DNA of 7,036 nucleotides from Pirellulales bacterium. GTDB lineage: Bacteria > Planctomycetota > Planctomycetia > Pirellulales > JALHPA01. Of the stretch, positions 5,320 to 7,036 are shown piece after piece. Where the stretch lies: the NCBI GenBank assembly GCA_022842745.1, contig JALHPA010000134.1:1-7036 (forward strand), in the 5' to 3' direction. The notes under the pieces are model-generated. The model had not been told where the DNA came from. It saw only the letters and a list, made by a program, of their open reading frames with translations, and did not search any database. The position numbers and the translations under genes are program-made. Numbering within the stretch: the stretch's first letter is position 1; each line of letters opens with the position of its first letter.

Positions 5320-7036
5320 TTAACGGTTCAAACCCACGAAGAAGATAAACACCTGGTTCTGGTCCCCTGGGGCTTCCGCCACCGGAAACGCAAAGTCAAA
5401 CGCAATCGGCGCCGGTCCCAGCGCCGGCACGGTGATTCGCATCCCGAATCCCGGCGCGGCGCGAAAATTCTCGCTGTTCAGATCGATATCCTGTTCCACC
5501 GTGCCGAAGTCGCAGAACACCACCCCCCGCAACATGTCATCCGCCGTGATCGGAAACATGTACTCGACCGACCCCAGCAGCTCCAACTGACCGCCCACGA
5601 TCACGTTACCCGATCGCGGAGACGCCCCGCGAAACCGGAACCCACGCAATGTCGAAAAACCGCCCGCGAAAAAGTTGTCATAAATCGGCGTGTCGTCCCC
5701 CGTAATACCGAACGTGCCCGACAAACTCAGCACCCGCCGCCCCGAACCGTCCGGCCGCTGGTTGAGCGTAAAATACCGCCGCGCGTCCATGGTGAATCGC
5801 GGGTAATTGAATGATCCAACCACCTGCTCGAAGTTGTACTGCATCAAAAACCCTTCCGTAGCCAGGAAGGGGCTGTCGCGCGTGTCGTGGGTCAGACCCA
5901 CGCTGAAACCGATCAAGTCGTTGCTTCCGACGGCTCGCGCCAACTCCGGCGGAGTCGGCACCCGCGGGTCCGAAATCACCACGTTCTCGTACCGAAACGC
6001 CGTATTAATGCTCAAATCGGGCCGATACGGAAACACGTATCCCAGGCTCACCCGCCCGCCGGTTCGCTCTTCGGTCCAGTCCTGGAAGAATCGCTGATAG
6101 TAAAATCCGCTCAAACCAAGGCTGATCGGCGAGTCGAACAAATACGGCTCCGTAAACGACGCCGAATAGCGCGAAACCTGGCTTCCTGGCGCCGCCTCCA
6201 ATCGCAACCGCTGTCCCGCTCCCCGCCACGCCGTTCCGTTGCGGAAGTCCTCCCAGCTTGTGGGAAATCGGCTGATGTCGAAGTTCTGCTCGTCCAGAAC
6301 GATATTGCCGATCACGCCTGCGTTCGAGTTTACCCCCACCCCGAACATCAATCGCCCCGTCTGGGCTTCCGTCACCTCGCTGTTCAAATCCACGTACTCC
6401 GGAAACACCTCGTACCCCACCGCACCAGGCGGCGGCGCGATTCCTCCGGGCGCTCCCACGGCGCCCGGCGGCACGAATTCCGGCACAACCCCAGGCGCGT
6501 ACGCCGGACCTTGGGGGACTGGCGGCCCGCCAAACACGCCTCCTCCCACGGCCGGTCCGCCCGGGGGCGGATAGTTCACCGGTCCAGCGCCCGGAGGGGC
6601 GACTCCTCCCTGGAATTGTGCTTGCGCCACCTGGGAATCCCGAATCGGCCCTCGATCGGGGTTCAACCCCCAGCTTGTGGTTCCAATCGGACCCGCCGCG
6701 TTTCCAACGGGCGCGTCGTACCGCGCCGCCGTGCCCACTCCCCTCGATGGCTCTCCCAATGCGGCCTCATACCCCGCCCGTTGCACGCCCCTTGCCCCAC
6801 CCTCTCCTTGAAATCTCGCACGGCTGGCCTCGGTCGCGGCGGTTTCCGCCACGCTGGCCACTCGCGGTCCGCCCCATCGCAGTCCGCTCGCGTCAGGGCT
6901 TTGCATCCGTACCCCCGAATCCCTTCCGTGCTCCTCGCCAGCCTTCCGCTCAGCGGGCCAGGCGCGTCCCTTGCCCGTTTGTTCGTGCCTTCGTTCGTGT
7001 GTTCGGTCCCCCCCCTCCCAAGCCCCCCGCGGGTCA
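5320..7036 (-). CDS. BamA/Omp85-family outer-membrane beta-barrel protein (5' end unresolved, probably beyond right edge)
   Basis: Likely inserts or assembles outer-membrane proteins, in the manner of BamA; surface-antigen/Omp85 barrel (PF01103). Numbering from the ATG at 6906, residues about 184-528 form the barrel. It begins GRLMFGVGVNSNAGVIGNIV, is rich in alternating beta strands with aromatic girdles, and has LRGFRFRG at 420-427, matching the conserved Omp85 loop-6 RGF/Y motif. It ends QVFIFFVGLNR. Residues about 97-168 are Pro/Gly/Ala-rich with a repeated PPGAVG unit. No POTRA domain or signal peptide is visible. The frame stays open upstream of 6906 to base 7036, and the ATG has no good ribosome binding site. 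An outer-membrane protein needs a signal peptide, so I infer that the real start and POTRA domains lie beyond the edge. Against this, the purine-rich composition of 6907-7036 could be non-coding. The next gene on this strand begins 54 nt downstream. Confidence 0.88.
   Translation of the reverse strand, partial: DPRGAWEGGDRTHERRHEQTGKGRAWPAERKAGEEHGRDSGVRMQSPDASGLRWGGPRVASVAETAATEASRARFQGEGGARGVQRAGYEAALGEPSRGVGTAARYDAPVGNAAGPIGTTSWGLNPDRGPIRDSQVAQAQFQGGVAPPGAGPVNYPPPGGPAVGGGVFGGPPVPQGPAYAPGVVPEFVPPGAVGAPGGIAPPPGAVGYEVFPEYVDLNSEVTEAQTGRLMFGVGVNSNAGVIGNIVLDEQNFDISRFPTSWEDFRNGTAWRGAGQRLRLEAAPGSQVSRYSASFTEPYLFDSPISLGLSGFYYQRFFQDWTEERTGGRVSLGYVFPYRPDLSINTAFRYENVVISDPRVPTPPELARAVGSNDLIGFSVGLTHDTRDSPFLATEGFLMQYNFEQVVGSFNYPRFTMDARRYFTLNQRPDGSGRRVLSLSGTFGITGDDTPIYDNFFAGGFSTLRGFRFRGASPRSGNVIVGGQLELLGSVEYMFPITADDMLRGVVFCDFGTVEQDIDLNSENFRAAPGFGMRITVPALGPAPIAFDFAFPVAEAPGDQNQVFIFFVGLNR

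Noticed and set aside
3349..5814. An 821-codon open frame on the plus strand
   Set aside because: It overlaps three well-supported genes in other frames or antisense, is extremely Arg/Pro/Ser-rich and has no recognisable domain. This is typical of antisense frames in GC-rich coding DNA.
6971..7007. Repeated GTTCGTG-like units near the right edge
   Set aside because: The copies are short, irregular and few. There are no CRISPR-like spacers and no consistent period.

Overview
The window looks like chromosomal DNA from a GC-rich member of the Planctomycetota, probably of the Pirellulales type. This rests on remembered family resemblance: an Omp85/BamA barrel behind a long Pro/Gly-rich linker, a secreted protein with an unusual CX4CH haem-like motif, and a class I methyltransferase with the 'SYNTYPGWH' signature. 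It is a housekeeping/envelope neighbourhood. I see no rRNA, tRNA, CRISPR, insertion sequence, attachment site or other sign of a mobile island.

Layout: (1) 1-958, minus strand: the N-terminal 319 codons of a SAM-dependent methyltransferase with a regulatory-type second domain; the gene runs off the left edge. (2) 959-1248: gene-free. (3) 1249-1818, minus strand: elongation factor P (efp). (4) 1819-1920: a compact divergent control region carrying a 10-bp direct repeat. (5) 1921-2982, plus strand: the EF-P lysine 2,3-aminomutase epmB. (6) 3059-3967, plus strand: a tandem-domain universal stress protein. (7) 3982-5265, minus strand: a predicted secreted protein with a cytochrome-c-like CX4CH site. 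(8) 5320-7036, minus strand: a BamA/Omp85 outer-membrane barrel whose reading frame stays open to the right edge.

The clearest functional unit is the divergent efp/epmB pair. EF-P relieves ribosome stalling on proline-rich stretches. EpmB makes (R)-beta-lysine, which EpmA (not in this window) attaches to a lysine of EF-P. This EF-P has that lysine at residue 34, and EpmB keeps its radical-SAM cysteines and its predicted PLP lysine. The second unit is a probable two-gene minus-strand operon: the outer-membrane barrel, then 54 nt downstream the CX4CH protein. The proline-rich linker of the barrel protein is the kind of sequence EF-P helps translate, although that link is only inference.

No wholly new defence or mobile system is visible. 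The items most worth a second look are the uncharacterised CX4CH protein, the divergent efp/epmB control region, and the unresolved N-terminus of the barrel protein.
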